From NCBI GenBank assembly GCA_951813605.1, contig OX638379.1, forward strand, positions 2,952,062 to 3,016,061: a stretch of 64,000 bases of DNA, written 5' to 3'. The DNA comes from an uncultured Bryobacterales bacterium (GTDB lineage: Bacteria > Acidobacteriota > Terriglobia > Bryobacterales > UBA6623). Shown one piece after another: positions 30,131 to 39,412 of the stretch. Within the stretch, counting starts at the first letter, position 1, and every line of letters starts with the position of its first letter. The notes beneath the pieces were generated by a model, which saw only the letters and a program-made list of their open reading frames with translations, did no database searches and was not told the origin of the DNA. The position numbers were made by a program, and so were the translations under genes.

Positions 30131-32785
30131 CTACCAGAGGAACTTGAGCTGGAAGCGGTAGGTCCGCCCGTCGTTGAGCGTGTTGTTGATCTGGCCGAAA
30201 TTGGGCGAGGTGACCGTCTTGCCGGGCTCGGCGAACTGCGGGGTGTTGAAGAAATTGATGGACTCCGCCCGGAATTCCATCGTCCACTCCGAGCCCATCG
30301 GGAAGCGGCGCGAGAGCGACGCGTTGACGTTGGCGATCTTACCCTTGCGGAATGTGTTGCGGCCAAGGCTGCCGGCCTGCTCGCCGGGAGCGTTGACAAA
30401 GCGGAAGGCCGAGGCCGGAAGCAGGGACTCGGAGGTGTCTGGCGATCCCACGACGCGGCCCAGCACGGACGTGTCGAGCACCATCGGGCGGTCTCCGCGG
30501 CGCCCGTCGACATTGCCGATGCCCGGCCCGTCCGAGCCGGAATCGACGGTGAAGGGCGTCCCGGACTTGAGGAGGGTCACGGTGGAGACGGTCCAGCCGC
30601 CGAGAAGCTTCCTAGCCCAGCCCCCCAGCGCTCCGCGCGGCACCGTGAAGCCCCCTTGCAAGAGCAGGGCGTGCGGCTGGTCGAAGTCACTGAGGCCCTT
30701 CAGGTCGCGATGCGACTCGTGCTCGGTCTGGGACACCGCCACGCGAGCGTCGGGTCCGGAGGCGGTGTTGGTATAAGAGCCGCCTAGGTCGAGGGACTTG
30801 CTGAACCAGTAGGAAGCTGTGAGGGACAGTCCGCGCCAGTTCGGGGCGGTCAGCGTGGCGCGGCCGGCGTCGAAATAGCCGCGGGATCCGTTGTGGATGA
30901 AGAGGTGCTCGTAGATGCTCTGGTCAGCGCGGCGCTGATTGATGTTGGCTATAGTCGACCTGACACCCGGCATCTCCTGCGCGCGGTTGAGGAAGTAGGT
31001 GATGATCAGCTTGTGCGCGCGGCTGCCGACGTACCCCAGCTGCAGACGCCAGTCGGCGGCGAGGCGCTTCTCCCAGCTGAAGTTGTACTGGTGCGCGTAG
31101 GGCACTGAAAGGTCAGGTCCGGGCTCGACGCGGCTCGAGCGGGCGGTGGGATCGCGCTTGCTGTGGTCGATCATGGAACGATAGGTCGCTAGATCGGGAC
31201 GGATATTGACCGACGTCACGGTGTGCGGGGCGTTGAGGCGGGCCTGTCCGTAAGTCACGGGAAAGATGTCGCCGTAGTGCGTGCCGAAGGCGCCGCGCAG
31301 GACGCCGGCATCGCCCGGCAATCGATAGGCGAAGCCGAACGATCCAGCGAGGTTATTCCAGTCCGAGTGCATGCCGAGCTCGGTGCGGCCCGTCACGTCG
31401 AAGGGACGCGTGAACGGCTCGTAGCGGAGGCCTAGATGCAGCGTCAGCCTGTTGCTAGCTTGCCAGCGATCCCCGAGGAAGAACCTGTTGGACCAGTTGC
31501 GGAAGCCGCGATAGGTGGACCCGAGCGAGACGATCAGCCTGCTGGGCAGTCCGAGGCGCACGTTGGTGATCGCGTCATTGCCGAAATTCGGCTGGAACAA
31601 GAGGATGCCGCGTCCGGCGTCGGGTTCCTCGCCGTTGTACTGCAGGCGCGTCAGGGCGAAGCCCGCGGTGACCTCGTGCTTGCCTCGCGCGTGGCGCAAG
31701 GTGCCTGCTTGCCGGAAGCGGTTCTGGGCCCGGTCGATCGGGATGATGGGGAACGGCCCGAGATTGGTGAGGGACCGGCCGATCATGATGGGACCGAGAG
31801 CGCCCTCGGCTGGCAGCAGCAGAGACCCCAGGCGATCGAGCCCCGCGGAAAGCTGGAGGACGGTCCGCGGCGAGAAGGCGCGGCTCCAGGTAAGGCGGGC
31901 GGCGTGGGACTTGGTGTCGGTGTCCGGGTTCTGGCCGACGACGAGCTGGAAGGCGTCCACGTTCTGCGCGGTCCAGGCGTAGCGAAGAGCGAGATTGCCC
32001 CCGGCGGGGCCGGGCCGGTCAATCTGGATGCGGGCGGAGTCGGTGTTAATGCTCTGGAGGCTGTTGGTGTTGAGCGCGCGGGCGGCGATGTCCGGGCGGT
32101 TCGGAGGCTCTGCCGGATAGGCGCCGAGAATCCTCTGGACGACTGCGCGCGTGGCGGGGTCGCGGACCAGCGGCGCGCGCTCCTCGGGCAATGGCACGAG
32201 GACGTTGCCGTTGACGTTGCCACGGATCTTGTTCTGGGACGCCCCGAGCGTGACAGCGCCCAAAGGACCGAGCGGCGCAGCGAGATTAAGCCCGTAGAAA
32301 TTCTCGCGCGCGGGCCGGACCGAGCCGACCTGGAAGAACGAGCGGGCGGAGAAGACGCTGTTGTTGTGGCGCAGGAAGGCGTCGCCGTGAAACCCGCCGC
32401 CGCGCCCGGGCGGAGCATGGGTCGGAGGCGTCGGAGGCTTGCCGTACTCGGACCCGAAGTATCCCCGGTCGACAGAGAATTCGGAGACGATGGTCGCGGT
32501 GGTCCCGAGCCGGATGTTGAGTTCCTTGAGAGCGTTGTTGTCAACGAGGTTGAACTGGACGTTCTCGTTGCGGCGGCTCTCTCCGGACTCGGAGGAAGTC
32601 TCCCCCAGCAGATTGATGGCTGTTCGCTGCGCGCCCTCGTCCGAGGGCTCGCCGGCGGCGGGCTGCGAAACCCCCTCGCCGGACGATGCCTCGGAAGAGG
32701 AATCCTGGCCGCCCGTATCCGCCCAGAGCGGGACGGTCAAGAACAGGACCAGCAAGTACCCGAAGTGGGTGCGTGACGCTGCCAT
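30131..32785 (-). CDS. Oar-like TonB-dependent outer membrane protein
   Basis: An 884-residue outer-membrane barrel with a signal peptide (MAASRTHFGYLLVLFLTVPLWA). Fragments such as GAVTLGASQNKIRGNVNGNVL, FLGDRWQASNRLTLHLGLRYEPF, LQLGYVGSRAHKLI, WRGLSLTASYWFSKSLDLGGSY, RDLKGLSDFDQPHALLL and a final YRFQLKFLW are the recurring marks of the large Oar/TonB-dependent receptors of Acidobacteriota. The N-terminal carboxypeptidase-regulatory domain usual in these proteins is missing; a low-complexity Ser/Glu-rich stretch replaces it. The start at 32785 removes an unsupported 41-residue extension. The ligand is unknown. Confidence 0.82.
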   Translation of the reverse strand: MAASRTHFGYLLVLFLTVPLWADTGGQDSSSEASSGEGVSQPAAGEPSDEGAQRTAINLLGETSSESGESRRNENVQFNLVDNNALKELNIRLGTTATIVSEFSVDRGYFGSEYGKPPTPPTHAPPGRGGGFHGDAFLRHNNSVFSARSFFQVGSVRPARENFYGLNLAAPLGPLGAVTLGASQNKIRGNVNGNVLVPLPEERAPLVRDPATRAVVQRILGAYPAEPPNRPDIAARALNTNSLQSINTDSARIQIDRPGPAGGNLALRYAWTAQNVDAFQLVVGQNPDTDTKSHAARLTWSRAFSPRTVLQLSAGLDRLGSLLLPAEGALGPIMIGRSLTNLGPFPIIPIDRAQNRFRQAGTLRHARGKHEVTAGFALTRLQYNGEEPDAGRGILLFQPNFGNDAITNVRLGLPSRLIVSLGSTYRGFRNWSNRFFLGDRWQASNRLTLHLGLRYEPFTRPFDVTGRTELGMHSDWNNLAGSFGFAYRLPGDAGVLRGAFGTHYGDIFPVTYGQARLNAPHTVTSVNIRPDLATYRSMIDHSKRDPTARSSRVEPGPDLSVPYAHQYNFSWEKRLAADWRLQLGYVGSRAHKLIITYFLNRAQEMPGVRSTIANINQRRADQSIYEHLFIHNGSRGYFDAGRATLTAPNWRGLSLTASYWFSKSLDLGGSYTNTASGPDARVAVSQTEHESHRDLKGLSDFDQPHALLLQGGFTVPRGALGGWARKLLGGWTVSTVTLLKSGTPFTVDSGSDGPGIGNVDGRRGDRPMVLDTSVLGRVVGSPDTSESLLPASAFRFVNAPGEQAGSLGRNTFRKGKIANVNASLSRRFPMGSEWTMEFRAESINFFNTPQFAEPGKTVTSPNFGQINNTLNDGRTYRFQLKFLW

Positions 32786-33121
32786 GTGGCCCTTCAATCC
32801 TAGCAACGCGGAGTGTCTCAACCCCGCCAGCCGTGCGGTGAATCGATCGCGAGCGGGTATGGCGCCCGAAGGCCCCAGACTCCCTTTCCAACAGCCTGAC
32901 TTGCGCACGGGGCGACCGCGCTTGGACGCCGCGCAGCCCCCCGACGGACCGGCAACTCATCGAAATTTCACCGGGCGAGACGGCTACGGGCGGATCCGGG
33001 GCTTCCCCGCTGACGGCGAGAAGGCCTCGACTTGAAGGAGGGCCGGGCCGCCCAAGGGACGGCCCGGCCCCAGTCGACACATGATCAGAAGCGGAAACTC
33101 GCCGAGCGAGACCCGCTCGGG
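32786..33121. other. Intergenic region with a GC-rich hairpin
   Basis: No supported gene. It holds the upstream region of the Oar-like gene and the 3' flank of the Slam-like gene, including the strong hairpin at 33040-33070. Confidence 0.4.
33040..33070 (-). terminator. Strong hairpin downstream of the Slam-like gene
   Basis: Perfect 11-base stem (GGGCCGGGCCG with CGGCCCGGCCC) and a 9-base loop, 52 bases past the stop of the minus-strand Slam-like gene. There is no U-run after the stem on that strand, so intrinsic termination is plausible but not certain. Confidence 0.5.
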
Positions 33122-34693
33122 TCAGAACACGCGGACCCAACCACCCTCCATTCGGTATCGCTGGTAGGAATACAGCGTGAGGTTTGCCTGCCTGTCCTCG
33201 CGAATGAAGGACACCGAGGGCGAGAAGCCCTTGATCTGGAGCAGGCGGTTATAGAACTGGAGCCGGGAGAACCAGAGGCGGGTCTTCGGCGGGTCCGGAC
33301 CGAACAGAGTCAGAGGCTGCTGGAAGTCTGTCAAGAAGAGCTGCTGCGCGGCGGTGACGGCGAAACCCCAGGGCAAATCGTAGCTACCCATGAGGCCGAC
33401 CCAGCGAGAGCGGTGCCGCGTCGAGATCCTGCCGGTCTTCTCCCTGCCCAACCCGCCCATGAAGCGCATGCCCAGCGAAGGCAGTATCGAATAGCTGAGG
33501 AAGGCCTGGCTGTTCCAGCTGAACCCGGGATTCCCGATCGGCCCGTCAATCGCCAGCGCGGTTTGGCGGGAACCCTCGACGCTGCCGCCGGCCCAGACGC
33601 GGCGCGTGACCAGACGAACGCCTTCCACCCGCAGGCCGTACTGGCGGCTGTAGGGCCTGCCGTTGACCTGGCGGCGGTCCGCTTGAAACAGGAAACTCAT
33701 CTGGCCCTTGTTGCTGATGAAACGGGGCCCGGCATAGATACCGTAGTTGTAGTCGTCAAATTCGCCTCCCGAGTATTCCCGGCGGTACAGCGTGCCGCCG
33801 ACGCGCAGGCGGGCGGCCGAGCCCGGGAGCCACTTGAACTTAGGCAGCGGGCGCTGGATCTCGGTGTTCAGGGTGCCAACAACGCCGATGCCGCTCTTGG
33901 CGCGGGCCCGGTCGTCCAGCTGGAAAGGCAGGCCGAAAATGTTGACGGTCTGGGCCGATGTGGAGGTGTTGACGTTCGTGTCTGGAGCGAGAGCCAAGGT
34001 CAGGTTGCCCGATGCGCGCTTGCGCGCGCGGCACACCTGGATGAAGCGCCGCACGTTCAGCAAGACCTGGGGGGGCACGTCCGCGCCGAGCACGCGCAGG
34101 AAATGCTGCTCCGCGGCCCAGCAGTCGTCCCCGAGCAAGTGCCTGACTAGATTGCGAGGCGGGGTCAGGCAGTTGCCGCGAGAGAACAGCGAGCGAGCCA
34201 GCTCGAGCCGGACTCGAAGGTTCCGAGGATGCTTCACGAGCATGCCCCGGAAGGAACTGATGGCGAGATCGAAATGCTCCTTCGCCGGTGCTTTCTTCGG
34301 CTTGGATCCGGCCCGCACCGCGGCGTCACCCGCCGCCAGAGCCGCCAAGCCCATGGAAAATGTCGCTTGATCCGAGTCCGGGCGCGCTACCGCAACAGGT
34401 TTGATGATGGCTAGGGCCTCGGCGCTACGACCTTGTTCCAAGAGGCGTTCCGTGGCGGCCGCGGCCGCCACAACTTGCTCGTCCGTCGGCGCGTTGGGGT
34501 CGGCTTCCGACGCCAAGGACGAACCGCCAAGCACTAGTATTCCCATCGCCAAGGCGAGCAGTCTCCGGCTCGGGCCCGGCACCTGGCCAAGCAGCGCCGC
34601 GCAGGGTCGCGCGTCCGACGAGCCGACACGGCTAGTGGGATCTTGGAGCGCCGGCCGCGACACCTCTACGAGTGAGATTCGGCTGTGTGGCAT
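33122..34693 (-). CDS. Slam/DUF560-like TPR plus beta-barrel outer membrane protein
   Basis: About 523 residues. After a late signal peptide (LLALAMGILVLGGSSLA) come TPR-like helices (LLEQGRSAEALAIIKPV, ATFSMGLAALAAGD, RVRLELARSLFSRG), then the DUF560 barrel starting LTLALAPDTNVNTSTSAQTV and ending YSYQRYRMEGGWVRVF. This arrangement is that of Slam, which moves surface lipoproteins across the outer membrane in Neisseria; here the client is not known and no obvious surface lipoprotein is next door. The exact start is uncertain (34729, 34693 or nearer the signal peptide). Confidence 0.77.
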   Translation of the reverse strand: MPHSRISLVEVSRPALQDPTSRVGSSDARPCAALLGQVPGPSRRLLALAMGILVLGGSSLASEADPNAPTDEQVVAAAAATERLLEQGRSAEALAIIKPVAVARPDSDQATFSMGLAALAAGDAAVRAGSKPKKAPAKEHFDLAISSFRGMLVKHPRNLRVRLELARSLFSRGNCLTPPRNLVRHLLGDDCWAAEQHFLRVLGADVPPQVLLNVRRFIQVCRARKRASGNLTLALAPDTNVNTSTSAQTVNIFGLPFQLDDRARAKSGIGVVGTLNTEIQRPLPKFKWLPGSAARLRVGGTLYRREYSGGEFDDYNYGIYAGPRFISNKGQMSFLFQADRRQVNGRPYSRQYGLRVEGVRLVTRRVWAGGSVEGSRQTALAIDGPIGNPGFSWNSQAFLSYSILPSLGMRFMGGLGREKTGRISTRHRSRWVGLMGSYDLPWGFAVTAAQQLFLTDFQQPLTLFGPDPPKTRLWFSRLQFYNRLLQIKGFSPSVSFIREDRQANLTLYSYQRYRMEGGWVRVF

Positions 34694-35153
34694 GGGCGAT
34701 TCGGCCCTGCAACTCTTCAGGCTACGCAAGGGCTCGACCGCTACGCGCGCGCATTTTCACTGAGCAGCGGGCAGTCCCGCGCCCCTCGATTGGATCTCAT
34801 GAGTGCTTCTCCTTCCACGACGGTCTCGACGGCAAGCGGGATCCCACCCCCGCATGAACCGGCTCGAACCATAACGAGTGCTGACAGATTCATTATATCC
34901 CGCTACGGGCGCTTTCTCGCGGGCCGGATGGACCGGCTAGCGAGACTGCCCGCGCGGGCCGCTCGAGCCCGACGACAAGCGGAACGCTTCAGCGGGCCCT
35001 ATTCTTTTGGACGCGGCTTCGAGCGAATTGGTGATGCAAGACAGCGGTTCCGGGTCCGCTCGAGGGCCGTGCGTGCCGCTAGCAGGGCATCTCCAAGACA
35101 TGGGACCGGCGCGAGATCGGATCGGTGCCCCCGCGGGCCAGATCGGCGCCGAT
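34694..35153. other. Boundary region between chromosome and transfer module
   Basis: No supported gene and no tRNA or integrase. The stretch separates the Slam-like gene from the ArdC-like gene and probably contains the left limit of the conjugative element, but I see no direct repeat that would mark an attachment site. Confidence 0.35.
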
Positions 35154-36278
35154 TCAGCGCTCCGGACCCGCCGAACGATTCCTGGAGACGGAGCGGCGGG
35201 GCCACTGCACTGCCAGCGGCTTGCGCCCCGGCGAGCGCGGACCGGGCCGCTCGGCCGCGACCGACGGACGGCCCCGTTCTCGGCTAGACGGCATCGAGAG
35301 CCTGACCGGGCGCTTGGCTTCCGCCTGATCGTCGCGGCCCTGGTCTCGCCAGCGGCCCCGTCCGAGCAGATAGTCGCTCATCTCCTGGGCATCCCGGCTT
35401 GCCTTGTAAATCTCCCTGGGATCCTCCCGAAGCTTCTCCACCCACGAGCCGACGTAGGACGCGTGCCGCGACGGGTCGTGCCCGATGTCGAGGCGGTCCC
35501 CGGTCATCATCGAGCTGATCTCGGCCCGCAACTCCTCGCGGGCGTAGGCGTGCGAGCCGTAGCCATGCTCGATGCCCTGCAGCAGGGTCTGGCGGTTCAA
35601 CCGGCTGGGGTGCCCCGTCCAGTGCCCCAGCTCGTGCAGCGCCGACTGGTAGTAGCTCGGCCCGTCGGGGAACTGCTCCTTGAAGGGCAGCACGATGCGA
35701 TCCCGTCGAAGATCGAAATACGCGCGGTTGCCCCCCGCGTGCTCGATCACCGCTCCGGCCTGCTTGAACACCCGTTCCGCTTCCTCGTGCCTGTCCCACG
35801 CGCGGGCGGCGGCTCGCCGGTGCCGGGGAGGCAGGCCATCGCACTGCTGGGCGTTGAAGACGGTGTACCGGTAGACGCGGGGAGAGGCCAGCGGCTTCAT
35901 TTCGTAGACGGGCTGTCCCTTGTCGTCAAGCAGGGGCTTGCCTGCGGCGTCCCGTGCCAGCTTGCTGATCTCGAACTGCCAGAACAGAATCGCGCAGCCC
36001 TTCTGGCCGCTCCGAACCTGCCCGCCCAGATCCTTGATCTGCCTGTATGTCCCCCAGCGCTCGTCAGCGAAGTTTCGCCGGTTCGCGGTGCTGGCCAGCC
36101 ACACGGAATTGCCGCCGCGGTAGGGCTTGCCGGACTTGATGTTGTACGGAAGCGCCTTCTCGCCCGGCTTCCAGGCCTCGGTCCACGGAGCCGTGCCGCG
36201 CTCGATCTGCTCAATCAAGGCATCCGCCACCTGGCGGTAGTAGTCCTCGACTTTCGCGCGACTATCAGAGCGGGCCAT
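35154..36278 (-). CDS. ArdC-like antirestriction protein / zincin
   Basis: A 374-residue protein with an N-terminal ArdC single-stranded DNA-binding domain (MARSDSRAKVEDYYRQVADA, PYRGGNSVWLAS, IKDLGGQVRSGQKGCAILFW) and a zinc metallopeptidase domain with HELGH at 215-219 and a downstream Glu-rich helix (AREELRAEISSMM) for the third ligand. ArdC proteins carried on conjugative elements protect incoming DNA from restriction. The C-terminal 60 residues are a basic, proline-rich tail. It is the last gene of the trbB unit and overlaps the preceding small gene by 14 bases. Confidence 0.88.
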   Translation of the reverse strand: MARSDSRAKVEDYYRQVADALIEQIERGTAPWTEAWKPGEKALPYNIKSGKPYRGGNSVWLASTANRRNFADERWGTYRQIKDLGGQVRSGQKGCAILFWQFEISKLARDAAGKPLLDDKGQPVYEMKPLASPRVYRYTVFNAQQCDGLPPRHRRAAARAWDRHEEAERVFKQAGAVIEHAGGNRAYFDLRRDRIVLPFKEQFPDGPSYYQSALHELGHWTGHPSRLNRQTLLQGIEHGYGSHAYAREELRAEISSMMTGDRLDIGHDPSRHASYVGSWVEKLREDPREIYKASRDAQEMSDYLLGRGRWRDQGRDDQAEAKRPVRLSMPSSRERGRPSVAAERPGPRSPGRKPLAVQWPRRSVSRNRSAGPER

Positions 36279-36510
36279 CGCTGCCCCCTGCGCTCTCGCC
36301 GAAGTCAGCGGGATCCTCGGCGGCCTCAAAAGCCTCCCCGGCATCCAAGCAGTCGTCCATCCACGCCCCGCAGGCCTCCGCCGTGGCCAGATCCATCTCG
36401 ACGATGACGCCGGGCCGGATGGCGCGGCCGGCTTGGTCGGGGTCCGGCGCGCGTCTCAGGGGCGCGAAGAGCCCGCCCGGCGCTCGCGCGAAACCATCTG
36501 GTCGATTCAC
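36265..36510 (-). CDS. Small acidic hypothetical protein in the transfer operon
   Basis: An 81-residue protein whose GTG start (36510) overlaps the trbB stop in a GTGA, which is the reason for this start. The C-terminal half is very acidic (ACGAWMDDCLDAGEAFEAAEDPADFGE). No family is recognised. It is tightly placed between trbB and the ArdC-like gene, so it probably belongs to the transfer module. Confidence 0.6.
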   Translation of the reverse strand: MNRPDGFARAPGGLFAPLRRAPDPDQAGRAIRPGVIVEMDLATAEACGAWMDDCLDAGEAFEAAEDPADFGESAGGSDGPL

Positions 36511-37514
36511 GGTTCTCGCCTCCTCACTGCCGAATGCGCGTGCGGCGTGTCGGCCTGAAGCGGCCGGCACTGCCAGCGCTGGGCGGCCGAGTCAAATCGC
36601 TCCACGCGAAGGGCCTCAACGACGCGCCTTCGCCCGTTCAGACGCTCGAGGTGGAGCACTATGTCGATGACGTCGCCGAGCAGATCCTGTACCGTCCCGT
36701 AGGGCAGCCCGATCCGTGACTGGAGCACGCACGAAGCGCAGCGTTTCAAGGCGTTGTAAGCAGAGCTCGCATGCAGCGTCGAAAGCGACCCGTCATGCCC
36801 GGTGTTCAGGGCCTGCAATAGGTCCCAAGCCTCTCCGCCGCGCACTTCGCCGACCACGATTCGGTCGGGGCGATGGCGAAGCGCCGCCCTTACCAATTCG
36901 CGCACCGTGACCTCCGGAGCTTCCTCGGTGGCACGTCGTGCCGCGAGCCGCACGATGTTCGGATGGGCCAGCGGCAGTTCCACGGTGCCCTCGATCACCA
37001 CGACGCGCTGGTCCCGCGGGATCAAGCTCGCGATCGCCGCTAGCAGCGTGGTCTTGCCCGTGCCTGTGCCGCCGCTGACGAGAATGTTGCGACGCTGCGC
37101 CACCGCTTGGCGCACCAGGGCGGGCAGAGCGCCCGGCAAGCTGCCCGAACGGGCAAGGTCATCCAGCGACAGGCGGCACCGCGCGAACTTGCGAATCGTC
37201 AGCGCGGGTCCGCCAAAGCTGCACGGCGGCAGAACCGCGGCTACTCGCGAGCCGTCCGGCAGCCGTGCGTCCAGCAACGGCCGCTCTTCGCTGATGTCGT
37301 CGCCGAGGCCCCGGGCGATGGCAAGTGCCGCCCGCCTCACCTGCAGCGGCTCCAGGCGCAAGCCGTTCACGGCCTCCAGCCTTCCGCCACGCTCCACGAA
37401 CACGGCGTCCGGGTTGATCATCACCTCGCTCACGGAGTCGTCCTCCAGAAGGGCCATCACAGGCCCTAGGAACGGCGCAATCAAGCGGAAGGAGGGTTGA
37501 TCCGACAGCTTCAT
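36507..37514 (-). CDS. trbB: TrbB/VirB11-type conjugation ATPase
   Basis: A 335-residue hexameric secretion ATPase. Walker A is GGTGTGKTT at 148-156; the Asp box (VVVIEGTVEL), Walker B (DRIVVGEVRGGEAWDLLQAL) and His box (GHDGSLSTLHA) are all seen, with the N-terminal SVSEVMINPDAVFVE domain. It drives substrate movement and pilus dynamics of the type IV secretion system together with TraG and TrbE. Its ATG overlaps the stop of the upstream TraG-like membrane gene. Confidence 0.94.
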   Translation of the reverse strand: MKLSDQPSFRLIAPFLGPVMALLEDDSVSEVMINPDAVFVERGGRLEAVNGLRLEPLQVRRAALAIARGLGDDISEERPLLDARLPDGSRVAAVLPPCSFGGPALTIRKFARCRLSLDDLARSGSLPGALPALVRQAVAQRRNILVSGGTGTGKTTLLAAIASLIPRDQRVVVIEGTVELPLAHPNIVRLAARRATEEAPEVTVRELVRAALRHRPDRIVVGEVRGGEAWDLLQALNTGHDGSLSTLHASSAYNALKRCASCVLQSRIGLPYGTVQDLLGDVIDIVLHLERLNGRRRVVEALRVERFDSAAQRWQCRPLQADTPHAHSAVRRREP

Positions 37515-38041
37515 AGCACGGCCTCCGGTCGTGCAACACGGCGGTGCGAATGCGGCGACCTGCAGCCTTCACTCGAACGCCGCGCAGTCGATTCCGGACG
37601 CTCTGGGTCATGCCATGCCGACGCGCTGTCGCGCCGCCGCGTCAAGCAGCGACGGACAGCGAGGCGCAGCCCGACCAAAGCTGTCGCGGCTCTCGCCGCC
37701 ATCAACACCAGTGCGCAAGGCGCCCCGATCCAACAACCCAAGTACCCCCACCAAAGGACTTCGTAGCCAAGAGGCGAGACAGCCGCGACCAAGGCCAGCG
37801 TCGTGGAATCCGACGGCCAGGGAGCCAGCCACCACCAGCAGGTGATGCCGCACGTCGCGGCGGCATACAGCGGAGGTCCCGGCAGCCAGTTCGACGGGCT
37901 GGCCGATGTCACGGACGACGGCATTCGGCGAGGCAACTCGACGAAATCCGAGGGAGACCGCCGCGCAGCTGCATTTCTCTGGCAATTAACGCTCTCGTCG
38001 CGGTGGGGCAATTGCGAGGCACCATACAGTGAATTCGCCAT
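37511..38041 (-). CDS. Free-standing paralogue of the TraG N-terminal membrane domain
   Basis: A protein of up to 176 residues whose C-terminal half holds two transmembrane helices: WWWLAPWPSDSTTLALVAAV ... SPLGYEVLWWGYLGCWIGAP ... CALVLMAARAATALV. By hand this aligns with residues 20-72 of the TraG coupling protein in this window (WRWIVPWPAEDPVLALISIR ... SPLACEALRWGYAVGWIATP), with about 24 identities over 53 positions. The ATPase part of TraG is absent. It overlaps trbB by 4 bases. The first ATG (38041) lies almost on the predicted transcription start, so an inner ATG at 37924 (137 residues) is a real alternative. Confidence 0.7.
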   Translation of the reverse strand: MANSLYGASQLPHRDESVNCQRNAAARRSPSDFVELPRRMPSSVTSASPSNWLPGPPLYAAATCGITCWWWLAPWPSDSTTLALVAAVSPLGYEVLWWGYLGCWIGAPCALVLMAARAATALVGLRLAVRRCLTRRRDSASAWHDPERPESTARRSSEGCRSPHSHRRVARPEAVL

Positions 38042-38048
38042 ATATATG

Positions 38049-38081
38049 ATTATAATATCTATATATAGATCATACAGTCAA
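38049..38081 (-). promoter_or_regulatory. Promoter with palindromic operator, trbB unit
   Basis: On the minus strand, TTGACT (38081-38076) and TATTAT (38057-38052) are 18 bases apart. The spacer contains the perfect 14-base palindrome ATCTATATATAGAT (38057-38070). The same palindrome type occupies the spacers of the trbC and trbJ promoters, so it is the probable site of a repressor of transfer genes. Confidence 0.7.
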
Positions 38082-38950
38082 GCGAGTCCCGCGATATATC
38101 GATATTCTTGTCGTTACTGGCCGGCTGCCTCGTGGTTTCAGCATTTCAAACGAGGAACTAGACCGTGTTAGCGCCAGGGAGGCACCGAGCAGCATGCAAA
38201 GCCAGAGTACGTCGCGTCACCTATCTACGCAGGGCTGCACGACGAGCCAGACTACGCCGCGCACTGGAGCACGCGCTTGACGGGAAAGCCCGAGAACCGC
38301 TTCTCGAGTACGTGACACAGGGGGCCTTCTGGCTGGCGGCAGGAAACAAACCCAGCCACCAAGGCATGAGCTTGAACAATAGCTCGACATCCCAGCCACT
38401 TAGCGTTCGCTGCCTTGGCCGAGTAGGAAGTACCTGTGGATTCCCAGCTGATCTCTTGCGGTACTACAAAGCTACACCCAAGCATCCGAAGATCTAGGAG
38501 CGGACACCCGATTGGGAACAGACAAGGCTGCCCTGCAATCCGACGCATGCGTCATGGCTCGACTGATTGGAACGCTGGAGCGGCTAGAGCGGCCACCGAA
38601 CCGGCTGCCGTGATTGTTCCTGGAAACTACGGAGCTACGGCAAGCGTTCCGAAAGTGTACCGAGAACCTCACGCAACCGGCTAAGCCCTTCCAGTGGGCC
38701 GCCACTTAATCCATGGTCGACAAGTCGGCCGTTTGAGTACGTTGACTTCAGATAAACCACGCCCACCAAATCCTGAGCAGGAGGTGGACGGCACTGGACA
38801 ATATTCGGTCGGGGGCCCGTCTCAGCTAAAGATGATCCCCATAGCGGCCCCGTCGCAACCTCAGACTCCGAGCAGCAGAGGCCATACACCTGACCGCGAT
38901 ACATAGGGTGTATCGAGTCGATTATCTATGCAAGATGTGCAGACTACTCG
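38082..38950. other. Gene-poor stretch inside the transfer module
   Basis: No confident gene. A minus-strand frame at 38635-38904 (89 codons, VVYLKSTYSNGRLVDHGLSGG ending in a leucine-rich stretch) follows the three cargo genes on the same strand and could be a fourth small gene, but the support is weak. Other frames look random. Confidence 0.35.
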
Positions 38951-39412
38951 TTAGGCGGTTTGCGGCCCGCGCGGACGGCTCAAATAGCAGACCGCCCTGC
39001 CATATTCTGGTCCTGCCACATCCTCAACCCTAGAATGCACAATGTCTTCGAAGGTGCCAAGCTTGCTGGTCCACTCCCCGGACTCGAGTTGGCATGCGGC
39101 ATGGGTCGGTCTCTCAGAGCCATGAGGGCCCTTGCCAAACAGCGCTATTTTCTCATTTCCAGGTTCGAGGGCACCATCATCGCAATGGTGGAATCCCAAG
39201 GTTCTATAGGCACGAACAAAAGCTTCTTTGGTTTCGGATCGTTTGATTCCGGGCGGCCAGTACCCGATTTCAAATGGATCGGGCCACCACCAACGGGTAT
39301 CCTCACCGGCCGCCCAAGCAAGGCAGTTATACCGGTTAGCGCTGGGGCTGGTAATTCTACTGTTGCTTTCCGTCAGGGTCGGGAGCGCATCTTGAGGCCA
39401 GCTACGAGCCAT
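38951..39412 (-). CDS. DUF7689-like protein with possible Cys/His active site
   Basis: A 153-residue protein. The pattern YNCLAWAAGEDTRWWWPDP, IGYWPPG, LGFHHCDDGALEPGNEKIALF, THAACQLESGEWTSKLG and DIVH is that of a conserved hypothetical family (DUF7689 as I recall). The placed Cys (YNCLAWA) and His (PTHAACQL) recall papain/NlpC-like folds, which would suggest an amidase or peptidase; this is inference. ATG at 39412 overlaps the end of the upstream gene by 11 bases. It is the last of three cargo genes between traG and trbB. Confidence 0.65.
   Translation of the reverse strand: MARSWPQDALPTLTESNSRITSPSANRYNCLAWAAGEDTRWWWPDPFEIGYWPPGIKRSETKEAFVRAYRTLGFHHCDDGALEPGNEKIALFGKGPHGSERPTHAACQLESGEWTSKLGTFEDIVHSRVEDVAGPEYGRAVCYLSRPRGPQTA

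Noticed and set aside
31436..32776. Plus-strand open frame of 446 codons inside the Oar-like gene
   Set aside because: It is a shadow of the barrel gene; no start signal and no recognisable protein pattern.
34694..35153. Attachment site or tRNA at the left edge of the conjugative element
   Set aside because: No tRNA, integrase or clear direct repeat pair was found by eye; a search with the complete element would be needed to define the ends.
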